Shown: in pieces, positions 1-8,732 of the stretch
Numbering within the stretch: the first letter of the stretch is position 1
How the letters are laid out: each line of letters begins with the position of its first letter
NCBI RefSeq assembly: GCF_900095825.1
Contig: NZ_LT608315.1
Coordinates: forward strand, 1,169,873-1,233,872
DNA length: 64,000 bases
Direction: 5' to 3'
Source: Acidaminococcus massiliensis
GTDB lineage: Bacteria > Bacillota > Negativicutes > Acidaminococcales > Acidaminococcaceae
The notes under the pieces: generated by a model
Told to the model about the DNA's origin: nothing
The model's input: the letters and a program-made list of their open reading frames with translations, nothing else
Database searches by the model: none
Made by a program: the position numbers and the translations under genes

Positions 1-1
1 G

Positions 2-499
2 GATACCCTCCGGGAATTCCTGGAACTCACCGGGGGCCATTACGACCATCTCTACGCAGTGGAACCGGATCCCAAAAATTTCGCCAAGCTCCAGCACTTT
101 GTGGAAACAGAACAGCTGGGCCGCTGCCGTCTGTGCCCGGAAGGGATCTGGGCACAGACGGCACAGCTCCCCTTTGCGGCTCGGGGAGGCCGGATGTCCG
201 CTTTGGAGCAGGAGGGGAAAAAAGAAGTGCTGGTGACCTGCCTGGATGACCTGGTGGGAGAGGCCCCTCTGACCTACATCAAGATGGATGTGGAAGGAGT
301 GGAAAAAGAAGCCTTGGACGGAGGTGCCCGGGTGATCCGCCGCTGTCGGCCGAAAATGCTGCTGGCGGGCTATCATCATGATGACGATCTTTGGGAAATC
401 CCTCTGGAAGTCTGGAACCTGGTGCCGGAGTACCGGATCTATCTCCGCCGCCATCCCTATGTTCCCTGCTGGGAGATAAATTTTTTCGCAACGGTCTGA
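2..499 (+). CDS. FkbM-family methyltransferase, C-terminal part (5' truncated by window)
   Basis: The open frame is already running at base 2 and ends with TGA at 497-499, so the start lies upstream of the window. The visible protein has the Y-A-V-E-P-D-P element that binds the SAM ribose in Rossmann methyltransferases, and a Y-I-K-M-D-V-E-G-x-E stretch near the middle that is typical of the FkbM family (Methyltransf_21). These enzymes usually O-methylate sugars or other small acceptors; the substrate cannot be read from the fragment. A GTG at 59 is an internal valine and not a likely start. A strong terminator follows at 542-564, so this gene ends its own transcript. Confidence 0.8.
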   Translation, partial: DTLREFLELTGGHYDHLYAVEPDPKNFAKLQHFVETEQLGRCRLCPEGIWAQTAQLPFAARGGRMSALEQEGKKEVLVTCLDDLVGEAPLTYIKMDVEGVEKEALDGGARVIRRCRPKMLLAGYHHDDDLWEIPLEVWNLVPEYRIYLRRHPYVPCWEINFFATV

Positions 500-541
500 G
501 ACTTGAGGCGGATGTTACAAAACAGAATGATGGATGGGAAA

Positions 542-570
542 AAACGGGGCAAAATGCCCCGTTTCGTTGC
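542..570 (+). terminator. Rho-independent terminator after the methyltransferase
   Basis: Perfect 9-bp stem AAACGGGGC / GCCCCGTTT (542-550 with 556-564) and a 5-base AAAAT loop. The T tract after the stem is short and interrupted, and an A-rich run precedes it, so it may work in both directions. Confidence 0.7.
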
Positions 571-595
571 TCATGGGCCCGGGATATGTTAGAAT
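567..595 (+). promoter_or_regulatory. Sigma-70/A promoter for the ABC importer operon
   Basis: TTGCTC at 567-572, a 17-bp spacer and TAGAAT at 590-595. It lies directly after the terminator and about 70 bases before the first substrate-binding protein gene, leaving a short leader without obvious structure. Confidence 0.6.
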
Positions 596-665
596 GGAAC
601 AATAGACAAAACAGTGATCCCAGAAGTTATCACAGGGAAATGAGAAGGAAAGAAGGATGGTAGAA

Positions 666-1652
666 ATGAAGATGTGGAAGAAAGGGTTCCTCCTCCTGAC
701 AGCACTGGCTGTGGGACTGACAGCGGGCTGCGGAGGTACCCAGCAAACAGGGGCAAAGAAAAACGTGAAGGTTGGCGTGGTCCAACTGGTGGAACACCAG
801 GCCCTGGATGCGGCCAACAAAGGCTTTGTAGACGGGCTGGCCGCCGGGGGATTCAAGGAAGGGGAAAACTTGACCTTGGACCGGCAGAACGCCCAGGCGG
901 ATCAGTCCAATCTCCAGACCATCGCCCAGCGGTTCGCAAACAACAAGGAAGACCTGATCTGCGCCATTGCCACCCCGGCTGCTCAGACCGTGGCCAATGT
1001 GACGAAGGAAATCCCCATCGTGGGGACGGCCATCACTGACTATAAGGAAGCCAAGCTGGTGAAGGATCCGGAAAAACCGGGGACCAATGTGACTGGTACC
1101 ACGGATATGAACCCCATCGATCAGCAGCTGGACCTGCTCTTGAAAATCGTTCCCAAGACCAAGACCATTGGGATCCTGTACAACTCCAGCGAAATCAATT
1201 CCCAGATCCAGGTGAAAAAGATGAAGGAACTGGCGGAAGCCAAGGGGCTGACAGTAAGGGAAGCCACAGTTTCCAACGTCAATGACATCCAGCAGTCCGC
1301 TCAGAGCCTGGTGGGGCAGGTGGACGCCATCTATGTGCCCACGGACAATGTGATTGCTTCGGCTATGCCTGTCTTGGCTAAGATCACCAACCCGGCGAAG
1401 ATCCCGGTGATCTGCGGGGAAGAAGGGGTCGTCAAGAGCGGGGCCCTGGCCACCATCGGCATCGATTACTACAAATTGGGCTATCAGACAGGCCTCATGG
1501 CGGCCAAGATCCTGAAAGGAGAAGCCAAGCCCCAGACCATGGCCATCGAAAAACAGAAGGACATGAAGGTCACGGTCAATGAAACCACGGCCAAAACGCT
1601 GGGAATCACTCTTCCGGAAGCCGTCCTGAAGGGTGCAGCCATTGTGAAATAA
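666..1652 (+). CDS. ABC transporter substrate-binding lipoprotein (TrpX-like, ABC_sub_bind family), copy 1
   Basis: A lipoprotein signal peptide (basic start, hydrophobic stretch, L-T-A-G-C lipobox) is followed by a two-lobe substrate-binding protein of the ABC_sub_bind (PF04392) type, as in TrpX-like importers. The family usually captures an aromatic amino acid or similar small ligand outside the membrane; the ligand here is not known. An ATG at 657 is in frame, but the AGAAGGA at 651-657 would overlap it and sits 8 bases before ATG 666, so 666 is preferred. It is first in an operon with a close paralogue, a permease and an ATPase. Confidence 0.88.
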   Translation: MKMWKKGFLLLTALAVGLTAGCGGTQQTGAKKNVKVGVVQLVEHQALDAANKGFVDGLAAGGFKEGENLTLDRQNAQADQSNLQTIAQRFANNKEDLICAIATPAAQTVANVTKEIPIVGTAITDYKEAKLVKDPEKPGTNVTGTTDMNPIDQQLDLLLKIVPKTKTIGILYNSSEINSQIQVKKMKELAEAKGLTVREATVSNVNDIQQSAQSLVGQVDAIYVPTDNVIASAMPVLAKITNPAKIPVICGEEGVVKSGALATIGIDYYKLGYQTGLMAAKILKGEAKPQTMAIEKQKDMKVTVNETTAKTLGITLPEAVLKGAAIVK

Positions 1653-1671
1653 GAGCAGGAGGGGAAGAATC

Positions 1672-2664
1672 ATGAAGAAAAGTGTGAAAGCAGTGGCCGC
1701 TCTGGCCATGATCGCCATGCTGCTGGGTGCTGCCGGCTGCGGGGGAGAGTCCAAACAGGCTTCGAAAAACAAGACTTACAATGTGGGGATCCTGCAGCTG
1801 GTGGAACATCCGGCTTTGGATGCAGCCAATAAGGGCTTTGTGGACGGCCTGAAATCCAAAGGCTTCGAAGAGGGGAAGAATATCAAGTTCGACAAGCAGA
1901 ATGCCCAGGGGGATCAGTCCAATCTCCAGACCATCGCCCAGCGGTTCGTCAGCAACAAGGTGGATCTGGTCTGCACCATCGCTACTCCGGCAGCCCAGAC
2001 CATGGCCAATGCCACCAAGGAAATCCCCATCGTAGGGACGGCCATCACTGATTATAAAGTGGCCAAGCTGGTGAAGGACAACAGCCAGCCGGGCACCAAC
2101 GTTACCGGGACCACGGACATGAATCCAGTGGAAGCCCAGATCGAACTGCTGGTGAAGATCATGCCCAAGGCCAAGACCGTGGGATTCATCTACAATTCCA
2201 GTGAAGTCAATTCCCAGCTCCAGATCGAACTGGCCAAAAAGGCTGCGGCAGCCCGGGGCCTGAAGACGGTGGAAGCGACGGTTTCCAGTGTCAATGATAT
2301 CCAGCAGGCAGCCCAAAGCCTGGTGGGCAAAGTGGATGCCGTGTATGTGCCTACGGACAACGTGCTGGCTTCCGCCATGCCCAACCTGATCAAGATCACC
2401 GATGAAGCCAAGATCCCTGTATTCTGCGGGGAAGCAGGGATGACCAAAGCCGGCGGCGTAGCCACCCTGGGCATCGATTATTACAAGCTGGGCTTCCAGA
2501 CCGGGGAAATGGCGGCGGATATCCTGTCCGGCAAAGCCAAACCCCAGAACATGGCCATCCAGGCCCAGAAGACCTTCACCGTGACTTTGAATGATGCACA
2601 GATCAAGAAACTGGGACTGACGATCCCGGATGAAATCCTAAAAGAAGCCAAAGGAGCCAAATAA
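1672..2664 (+). CDS. ABC transporter substrate-binding lipoprotein (TrpX-like), copy 2
   Basis: A second ABC_sub_bind lipoprotein, with signal peptide and a G-A-A-G-C lipobox, 330 residues. It aligns with the preceding gene along its whole length without large gaps. Shared blocks include L-Q-T-I-A-Q-R-F, I-A-T-P-A-A-Q-T, E-I-P-I-V-G-T-A-I-T-D-Y and V-T-G-T-T-D-M-N-P. This is a tandem duplication within one operon. The start ATG 1672 follows GGAGGGG at normal spacing. Both copies probably deliver to the same permease-ATPase pair, and may differ in ligand range or affinity. Confidence 0.88.
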   Translation: MKKSVKAVAALAMIAMLLGAAGCGGESKQASKNKTYNVGILQLVEHPALDAANKGFVDGLKSKGFEEGKNIKFDKQNAQGDQSNLQTIAQRFVSNKVDLVCTIATPAAQTMANATKEIPIVGTAITDYKVAKLVKDNSQPGTNVTGTTDMNPVEAQIELLVKIMPKAKTVGFIYNSSEVNSQLQIELAKKAAAARGLKTVEATVSSVNDIQQAAQSLVGKVDAVYVPTDNVLASAMPNLIKITDEAKIPVFCGEAGMTKAGGVATLGIDYYKLGFQTGEMAADILSGKAKPQNMAIQAQKTFTVTLNDAQIKKLGLTIPDEILKEAKGAK

Positions 2665-2667
2665 TCC

Positions 2668-3552
2668 ATGTTCGATCTTTTATTGCCAACCATTTCCCAG
2701 GGTCTTTTGTGGTCTCTCCTGGCCCTGGGTGTCTACATTACCTTCCGGGTGCTGGATATTGCGGATCTGACCGTGGAAGGGTCCTTCCCCTTGGGGGCGT
2801 CCGTAGCCGTTACCCTGCTGGTGAAGGATGTGAACCCGGTGACGGCCATCCTGGTCGCTGCCTTGGCAGGCGGGGTGGCCGGTGTGATCACGGGCCTGCT
2901 CCATACCAAACTGAGGATCCCCGCTCTCCTGGCCGGGATCCTCACCATGATCGCTTTATATTCCGTGAACCTGCGGATCATGGGCAAAGCCAATATCTCC
3001 CTCTTGGGGAAAGAAACGGCCTTCACCTTGGTGGAAAGCAACCTGGGAGTGGCTTATTCCCAGGCGGTGCTCCTGGTGGGGCTGATTTCCTGCGTCCTGT
3101 TCTCCGTCTTGATGTACTGGTTCTTCGGGACGGAAATCGGGGCAGCCATCCGGGCCACCGGTTTCAATCCCCAGATGATCCGGGCCCAGGGGGTGGATAC
3201 CAACATCATGCTGCTCATCGGCCTGTTCTTCAGCAACGCCCTGGTGGCTGTGGCCGGATCTTTGGTGGCCCAGAGCAATGGGTTCGCCGATGTGGGCATG
3301 GGGGTAGGGACCATCGTCATCGGCCTGGCCTCTGTGATCATCGGTGAGGTGCTTTTCGGCACCCGCAGCTTCAAGAATTCCCTGATTTCCGTGATCCTGG
3401 GGTCCATCGTCTACCGCCTGGTCATCGCCATCGTCCTGCAGATGGGGATGCCGCCCAATGACCTGAAGCTGTTCACGGCAGTCCTGGTGGCCATCGCCCT
3501 GAGCCTGCCCATGGTCAAAGGGAAGTTCCAAAGCAGAAAGGCGGGAATCTGA
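2668..3552 (+). CDS. ABC transporter permease (TrpY-like)
   Basis: A 294-residue, highly hydrophobic protein with about eight or nine predicted membrane spans and no signal peptide. It resembles the branched-chain-type permeases (BPD_transp_2) that partner ABC_sub_bind proteins. It starts 3 bases after the stop of the second binding protein and ends in a TGATG overlap with the ATPase gene, so translation of the two is probably coupled. It would form the homodimeric membrane channel of the importer. Confidence 0.88.
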   Translation: MFDLLLPTISQGLLWSLLALGVYITFRVLDIADLTVEGSFPLGASVAVTLLVKDVNPVTAILVAALAGGVAGVITGLLHTKLRIPALLAGILTMIALYSVNLRIMGKANISLLGKETAFTLVESNLGVAYSQAVLLVGLISCVLFSVLMYWFFGTEIGAAIRATGFNPQMIRAQGVDTNIMLLIGLFFSNALVAVAGSLVAQSNGFADVGMGVGTIVIGLASVIIGEVLFGTRSFKNSLISVILGSIVYRLVIAIVLQMGMPPNDLKLFTAVLVAIALSLPMVKGKFQSRKAGI

Positions 3553-4346
3553 TGCTGGATATCAAACATTTATCCAAAACGTTCTTCCCGGGGACGGGCA
3601 ATGAAAAGAAAGCCCTTACCGATGTGAACCTGCACATGGAACCGGGAGATTTCATCACCATCATCGGGGGCAACGGAGCCGGGAAATCCACTCTGCTGAA
3701 CTCCATTGCCGGGGTATTTCCCATCGATGGAGGCCAGATCCTCATTGACGGGGTGGATGTGAGCAAAATGCCGGAGCACAAACGGGCCCGGTACATCGGC
3801 CGGGTATTCCAGGACCCCATGATGGGGACGGCGGCCGGGATGATGATCGAAGAAAATCTGGCCATCGCTTCCCGCAGAGGGAAGACCCCAGGTCTTTCCT
3901 GGGCTTTGAAGGACAGCGAACGGGAAAAATTCCGGGAAATGCTGAAAGAACTGGATCTGGGGCTGGAAGACCGGCTCACCAGCCGGGTGGGTCTCCTTTC
4001 CGGGGGCCAGCGGCAGGCCTTGACTCTTTTGATGGCCGCCATGAATAAGCCTCGGATCCTGCTCTTGGACGAGCATACGGCGGCTCTGGATCCCAAAACG
4101 GCGGAAAAGGTGCTGGCCATGACGAAAAAAGTCATCGAACGGGATCATTTGACATCTTTGATGATTACGCATAATATGAGAGATGCACTGCGTTTCGGCA
4201 ACCGGCTGATCATGATGAATGCGGGTCGGATCGTGGTGGATGTGAATGCAGAAGAAAAGGCCAAGCTGACCATTCCGGATCTTCTGGCCCTATTTGAAAA
4301 AGCGTCCGGCTCTGCACTGGACAATGACCGCATGATGCTCAGCTGA
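3552..4346 (+). CDS. ABC transporter ATP-binding protein (TrpZ-like)
   Basis: A 264-residue ABC ATPase. Walker A is G-G-N-G-A-G-K-S-T at residues 39-47, the signature L-S-G-G-Q is at about 149-153, Walker B R-I-L-L-L-D-E is at 168-174, and the switch histidine is at about 207. All catalytic elements are intact. Its ATG overlaps the permease stop by one base. It powers the importer encoded by the three genes upstream. The downstream LysA-family gene starts 35 bases later and could be read through, since no terminator lies between them. Confidence 0.9.
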   Translation: MLDIKHLSKTFFPGTGNEKKALTDVNLHMEPGDFITIIGGNGAGKSTLLNSIAGVFPIDGGQILIDGVDVSKMPEHKRARYIGRVFQDPMMGTAAGMMIEENLAIASRRGKTPGLSWALKDSEREKFREMLKELDLGLEDRLTSRVGLLSGGQRQALTLLMAAMNKPRILLLDEHTAALDPKTAEKVLAMTKKVIERDHLTSLMITHNMRDALRFGNRLIMMNAGRIVVDVNAEEKAKLTIPDLLALFEKASGSALDNDRMMLS

Positions 4347-4380
4347 GGCATCAGCCAAATTGAGGGGGTATAAACCGATT

Positions 4381-5643
4381 ATGAAAAAAGTTCCATTTGT
4401 GACCAAAGAACAGGTCGAGAAACTGGCAGAGAAATATCCGACGCCATTCTACGTGTATGATGAAAAGGGCATCCGAGAAACGGTACGCAGCATCAACAAG
4501 GCTTTTGCCTGGAACAAGGGCTTCAAGGAATACTTTGCCGTGAAGGCCACGCCTCTGCCGGGGATCCTGAGGATCATGAAGGAAGAAGGCTGCGGTACCG
4601 ACTGTTCTTCCTATCCGGAATTGGTACTTTCCGATGTGTGCGGGTTCAAGGGTCATGAAATCATGTTCTCTTCCAATGATACCCCTGTGAAAGATATGCA
4701 GGAAGCCTACAAGCTGGGATCCATCATCAACCTGGATGATTTCACCATGATCGAATTCTTGGAACAAGTAGCTGCCATCCCAGAAACCATCTGCTGCCGG
4801 TTCAACCCGGGGGGCGTCTTTGCCCTGGGCAACGATATCATGGACAACCCGGGGGATGCCAAGTACGGCATGACCCGGGACCAGCTCCGAGATGCTTTCA
4901 AGATCCTGAAGGCCAAAGGGGTGAAGCATTTCGGTATCCATGCTTTCTTGGCCAGCAACACGGTGACCAATGCCTATTATCCGGAATTGGCCCGGCAGCT
5001 GTTCCAGCTGGCGGTGGACATGAAGCAGGAAACCGGCGTAGCTGTGGAATTCATCAATCTTTCCGGTGGGGTGGGGATCCCCTATCGGCCGGAACAGACC
5101 CCCAATGACATTGCCGTCATCGGGGAAGGAGTCCGGAAGGTCTATGAAGAAGTGCTGACCCCTGCCGGCATGGGCAATGTATCCCTATTTACGGAAATGG
5201 GCCGTTTCGTCACCGGTCCTTATGGGGCTTTGGTGACGAAAGTCCTCCATTTCAAACATACCTACAAGGAATATGTAGGGGTGGATGCCTGCGCAGCCAA
5301 TTTGATGCGTCCGGCAATGTATGGGGCTTACCATCACATCACGGTGCTGGGGAAGGAAAGCGAACCCTGTGACCACACCTACGACATTACTGGCGGACTC
5401 TGCGAAAACAACGATAAGTTCGCCATCGACCGGAAACTGCCGAAAATCGACAAAGGGGATTATCTTTTCATCCATGATGCCGGGGCCCACGGTTCCTCCA
5501 TGGGCTACAACTACAATGCCAAGCTGTGGTGCGCTGAACTGCTGCTGAAGGAAGACGGTTCTGTGGAACTGCTGCGCCGGGCGGAAACGGAAAAAGATTA
5601 TTTCGCCACCTTGGACTTCACCGGTCTGTTCAAGGATCTGTAA
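4381..5643 (+). CDS. Diaminopimelate decarboxylase family PLP enzyme (LysA-like)
   Basis: A 420-residue fold-type III (alanine racemase-like) decarboxylase. The PLP lysine is in Y-F-A-V-K-A-T-P at about residue 55. It has a glycine-rich phosphate-binding L-S-G-G-V-G segment and the C-terminal domain. Diaminopimelate decarboxylases of this form make L-lysine from meso-diaminopimelate; related enzymes act on carboxynorspermidine or other amino acids, so the substrate is likely but not proven. A TTG at 4360 is in frame, but it precedes the GAGGGGG site and ATG 4381 is the better start. Confidence 0.78.
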   Translation: MKKVPFVTKEQVEKLAEKYPTPFYVYDEKGIRETVRSINKAFAWNKGFKEYFAVKATPLPGILRIMKEEGCGTDCSSYPELVLSDVCGFKGHEIMFSSNDTPVKDMQEAYKLGSIINLDDFTMIEFLEQVAAIPETICCRFNPGGVFALGNDIMDNPGDAKYGMTRDQLRDAFKILKAKGVKHFGIHAFLASNTVTNAYYPELARQLFQLAVDMKQETGVAVEFINLSGGVGIPYRPEQTPNDIAVIGEGVRKVYEEVLTPAGMGNVSLFTEMGRFVTGPYGALVTKVLHFKHTYKEYVGVDACAANLMRPAMYGAYHHITVLGKESEPCDHTYDITGGLCENNDKFAIDRKLPKIDKGDYLFIHDAGAHGSSMGYNYNAKLWCAELLLKEDGSVELLRRAETEKDYFATLDFTGLFKDL

Positions 5644-7230
5644 ATGAAAGGCCAGGAAAAGGAGAAAGCCCTCCAGGGTATGCTCCACATTCCCAACCTG
5701 AAACTGAAATTGGCTTTTGAAGGGATCCTGGTGGGGATTGCCACCGGCCTGTGCATTACGGTGCTCCGGCTGTGCCTGGGCTTTGTGGCCAAGAACCGGG
5801 CAAAAATGGTGGACTTTCTCCAACATGTGCCTCCCGCCTATACCTTGATTTGGGTGGCCTGCCTGCTGCTGGCGGCGGCGGTGATCGCCGCTTTGGTCCG
5901 GTGGGCGCCTATTGCCGGAGGAAGCGGCATCCCCCAGGTCCGAGGGATTGTCCTGGGGCTGGAGCGGAGCACCCATTGGGCGCGGGTGATCCTGGTAAAG
6001 CTGCTGGATACTTCCCTGGGTATCGGGGCCGGGCTTTCCATGGGCCGGGAAGGGCCTTCGGTACAGATCGGGGCCATGACCGGTCAGGGCATCGGGGCTG
6101 CCCTGAACAATACCAATCTGGAAAAACGGGCTCTCATCAGCAGCGGAGCTGGAGCCGGGCTGGCAGCTGCTTTCAACGCTCCCATGGCCGGGGTCATGTT
6201 CACCATGGAAGCCATCCATAAGAACTTGTCCGCTGTGGTCATGGCGCCTACCCTGATGGCCTGCATGACCACCACGGTACTGGTCCACTGGGTCTTCGGG
6301 GTGGAAACAGTGCTGTCCATTCCTCCTATGCCCATCCTGCCAGTGGAACTGCTGCCCCAGGTGATCGGTCTGGGGCTGGTCTCCGGCTTCATTGGAGTGG
6401 CTTTCAACAAAGGGTCCTTGGGCATCGGGAAGTTCTACAGCCTGCCGGTGTTCCGGAAGCCCTGGATGAAGATTGCCTTCCCTCTGCTCCTGACCATTCC
6501 TCTCACCTACCTGCTGCCCCAGGTCTTGGGAGCAGGGGATGGCATCATCGAAGCTATGGTGGGGCTGGAAGGGACCCTGAGCCTGGTGCTGGTGATCCTC
6601 ATCGGGAAATTCATCTTCACCATCCTCAGCACCGGGTCCGGAGCTCCCGGGGGCAGCCTCCAGCCCATGCTGGTGCTGGGGTCCCTGGTGGGCAGCCTGT
6701 ACGGGAACCTGTTGGTCCAGTTGGGGATTCTGCCGGAAGCCTATCGGCTGAATATGGTGGTGTTCGGCATGGCCGGCCTTTTTGCCGGGTCGGTACGGGC
6801 ACCGGTCACTGCCATCCTGCTGCTTTTGGAAATGACCGGGCGGTTCTACCATCTGGTGCCCCTGGGCATCGTGACTCTCTTCGCCTATACGGCAGGGGAA
6901 CTGGTCCATGATACGCCCATCTTCGATGCCATGCTGGAACGGTCCCTCCGCAGCAATCCAAAGATCAAGAACATGTTGGAAGCGCCGGCGGAACAGATGC
7001 TGGTGGAAATCGCCGTGGAAGGAGGCTCCCGGGTGGAAGGGAAGACCCTCCAGGAAATCCGTCTGCCAGGGCGGGCCCTGGTGGTCTGTGTCCGGCGGGG
7101 AGACCAGGATATGATTCCCCAGGCCGATACCGTCCTTTTAGGGGGCGATTACGTGTACATCATCCCTAACCATGCCCGTCTCCATCAGCTGAACCGGCTG
7201 TTCAAGACGAAGACAGGGGAAGAAAGCTGA
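5644..7230 (+). CDS. ClC-family chloride channel/antiporter with C-terminal TrkA-C (RCK) domain
   Basis: A 528-residue membrane protein with the ClC signatures: G-x-G-I-P-Q near residue 100, G-R-E-G-P-S near 138 with the external gating glutamate, and a G-S-G-A-P-G-G segment near 335. Residues about 450-528 form a TrkA-C-like regulatory domain in the cytoplasm. The glutamate in G-R-E-G-P suggests a Cl-/H+ antiporter, as in EriC, rather than a plain channel. ATG 5644 follows the stop of the decarboxylase directly, so the two are co-translated. A decarboxylase beside a ClC antiporter is suggestive of acid resistance, because ClC exchangers support proton-consuming decarboxylation; that link is inference. 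Confidence 0.9.
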   Translation: MKGQEKEKALQGMLHIPNLKLKLAFEGILVGIATGLCITVLRLCLGFVAKNRAKMVDFLQHVPPAYTLIWVACLLLAAAVIAALVRWAPIAGGSGIPQVRGIVLGLERSTHWARVILVKLLDTSLGIGAGLSMGREGPSVQIGAMTGQGIGAALNNTNLEKRALISSGAGAGLAAAFNAPMAGVMFTMEAIHKNLSAVVMAPTLMACMTTTVLVHWVFGVETVLSIPPMPILPVELLPQVIGLGLVSGFIGVAFNKGSLGIGKFYSLPVFRKPWMKIAFPLLLTIPLTYLLPQVLGAGDGIIEAMVGLEGTLSLVLVILIGKFIFTILSTGSGAPGGSLQPMLVLGSLVGSLYGNLLVQLGILPEAYRLNMVVFGMAGLFAGSVRAPVTAILLLLEMTGRFYHLVPLGIVTLFAYTAGELVHDTPIFDAMLERSLRSNPKIKNMLEAPAEQMLVEIAVEGGSRVEGKTLQEIRLPGRALVVCVRRGDQDMIPQADTVLLGGDYVYIIPNHARLHQLNRLFKTKTGEES

Positions 7231-7253
7231 CCGTTGACCGTGGAACGCTGACC
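7226..7253 (+). repeat. Four degenerate 7-base repeats abutting a terminator
   Basis: The units GCTGACC, GTTGACC, GTGGAAC and GCTGACC follow one another without a gap from the ClC stop codon (TGA 7228-7230) to the first base before the terminator stem at 7254. The same unit type, GYTGACN, recurs at 20493-20551. Confidence 0.6.
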
Positions 7254-7288
7254 AAAGGGTGCTGTTGCTCTGCAACGGCACCCTTTTT
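7254..7288 (+). terminator. Rho-independent terminator with TGTTGC core
   Basis: AAAGGGTGC pairs with GCACCCTTT, then after one T/G pair GTTGC (7264-7268) pairs with GCAAC (7272-7276) around a TCT loop. TTTTT follows. It ends the ClC transcript and belongs to the TGTTGC/GCAACA hairpin family of this window. Confidence 0.85.
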
Positions 7289-7290
7289 CA

Positions 7291-7299
7291 TGGTATAAT
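7291..7299 (+). promoter_or_regulatory. Extended -10 promoter for rarA
   Basis: TGG followed by consensus TATAAT at 7294-7299. A weak -35, TGCAAC at 7271-7276, lies 17 bp upstream inside the terminator stem, so terminator and promoter overlap. Confidence 0.65.
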
Positions 7300-7329
7300 A
7301 AAATTTAGAGTACACGGGAGGTGATATCC

Positions 7330-8649
7330 ATGGAAGAAGACAGTCTGTTTGCAGTCCAGGTGGAAGAACCTTTGGCTGCCCGGCTGCGGCCCCGGACCCT
7401 GGACGAATTCGTGGGGCAGAAACAGCTTCTGGGACCGGGAAAGATCCTGCGGAACCTGATCGAGGAAGACCGGATCTCCTCCATGATTTTCTGGGGGCCT
7501 CCCGGTGTGGGAAAGACCACTCTGGCCCAGATCATCGCCCATACCACCCGGGCCAACTTCATCACTTTCTCAGCGGTGACCAGCAGCATCAAGGACATCC
7601 GTACCGTGATGCAGCGGGCGGATGACAACCGGCGGTTCGGCACCCGTACCATCGTCTTTGTGGACGAGATCCACCGGTTCAACCGGGCCCAGCAGGATGC
7701 CTTCCTGCCCTTTGTGGAAAAGGGGGCCATCATCCTCATTGGAGCCACTACGGAAAATCCTTCCTTTGAAGTGAACGGGGCACTGCTCAGCCGCTGCAAG
7801 GTCTTTGTGCTGAAGGCCCTGGACCAGGAGGACATCAAAGGAATCCTCCAGCGGGCCCTTACCGATCCCCGGGGATTCGGAAATGAAAAGGTCTATATGG
7901 AAGACGGCAGCCTGGAATTCCTGGCCCGACTGTCCAACGGGGATGCCCGGTCGGCCCTGGCCACCCTGGAAATGGTGGTGCTCAACGGGGAGAATCGGCC
8001 GGATGGGATCCATGTGAGCCGGGAACTGATCGAACAGTGTACCGGGAAAAAAGCCCTGCTTTACGACAAAAAGGGAGAAGAACATTACAACCTGATCTCC
8101 GCTCTCCACAAATCCATGCGGAATTCCGATCCAGATGCAGCGGTCTATTGGCTGGCCCGGATGCTGGAAGCCGGAGAGGATCCTCTTTACATTGCCCGGC
8201 GGGTGGTCCGCTTTGCCAGTGAAGATGTCGGGATTGCTGACTCCCGGGGATTGGAAATCGCCGTGGCCGCCTATCAGGCCTGTCATTTCATCGGGATGCC
8301 GGAATGTTCCGTGAACCTGACCCATGCGGTGATCTACCTTTCCATGGCCCCCAAATCCAACGCCATGGAACTGGCTTACAACGAGGCGAAGGCGGATGCC
8401 GTCCAGCATCTCAATGAACCGGTGCCCCTCCAGATCCGGAATGCGCCTACAAGGCTCATGGGCGAACTGGGGTATGGGAAAGGCTATCAATACGCCCATG
8501 ACACCAAAGAGAAGATGGCTGCCATGCAGTGCCTTCCCGACGGCCTGAAAGACAGGTCCTATTACCATCCTACAGAGCAGGGCCTGGAGGCCCGGTACAA
8601 GGAGCGGCTGCGCCAGATCAAAGCATGGAAAAAGGAACATGGGCAGTAA
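7330..8649 (+). CDS. rarA: Replication-associated recombination protein A (MgsA/RarA AAA+ ATPase)
   Basis: A 439-residue clamp-loader-like AAA+ ATPase. Walker A is G-P-P-G-V-G-K-T at about residues 56-63, Walker B is F-V-D-E-I-H-R-F, and the C-terminal MgsA tetramerisation domain is present. RarA acts at stalled forks and single-strand gaps. The GTG at 7321 is part of the GGGAGGTGA ribosome binding site, so ATG 7330 is the start. It has its own terminator-promoter junction upstream and reads toward acpS. Confidence 0.93.
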   Translation: MEEDSLFAVQVEEPLAARLRPRTLDEFVGQKQLLGPGKILRNLIEEDRISSMIFWGPPGVGKTTLAQIIAHTTRANFITFSAVTSSIKDIRTVMQRADDNRRFGTRTIVFVDEIHRFNRAQQDAFLPFVEKGAIILIGATTENPSFEVNGALLSRCKVFVLKALDQEDIKGILQRALTDPRGFGNEKVYMEDGSLEFLARLSNGDARSALATLEMVVLNGENRPDGIHVSRELIEQCTGKKALLYDKKGEEHYNLISALHKSMRNSDPDAAVYWLARMLEAGEDPLYIARRVVRFASEDVGIADSRGLEIAVAAYQACHFIGMPECSVNLTHAVIYLSMAPKSNAMELAYNEAKADAVQHLNEPVPLQIRNAPTRLMGELGYGKGYQYAHDTKEKMAAMQCLPDGLKDRSYYHPTEQGLEARYKERLRQIKAWKKEHGQ

Positions 8650-8732
8650 TTGCAATAGAAAGAGCACAGATTTGTCATGGATTTGTTACATTGGTCCAAT
8701 ATGATAGAAATACCATGAAAGAAGGAATAAAA

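Noticed and set aside
500-665. T-box or trp attenuator before the TrpX-like operon
   Set aside because: No T-box sequence, no leader peptide with tryptophans and no competing hairpins after the promoter.
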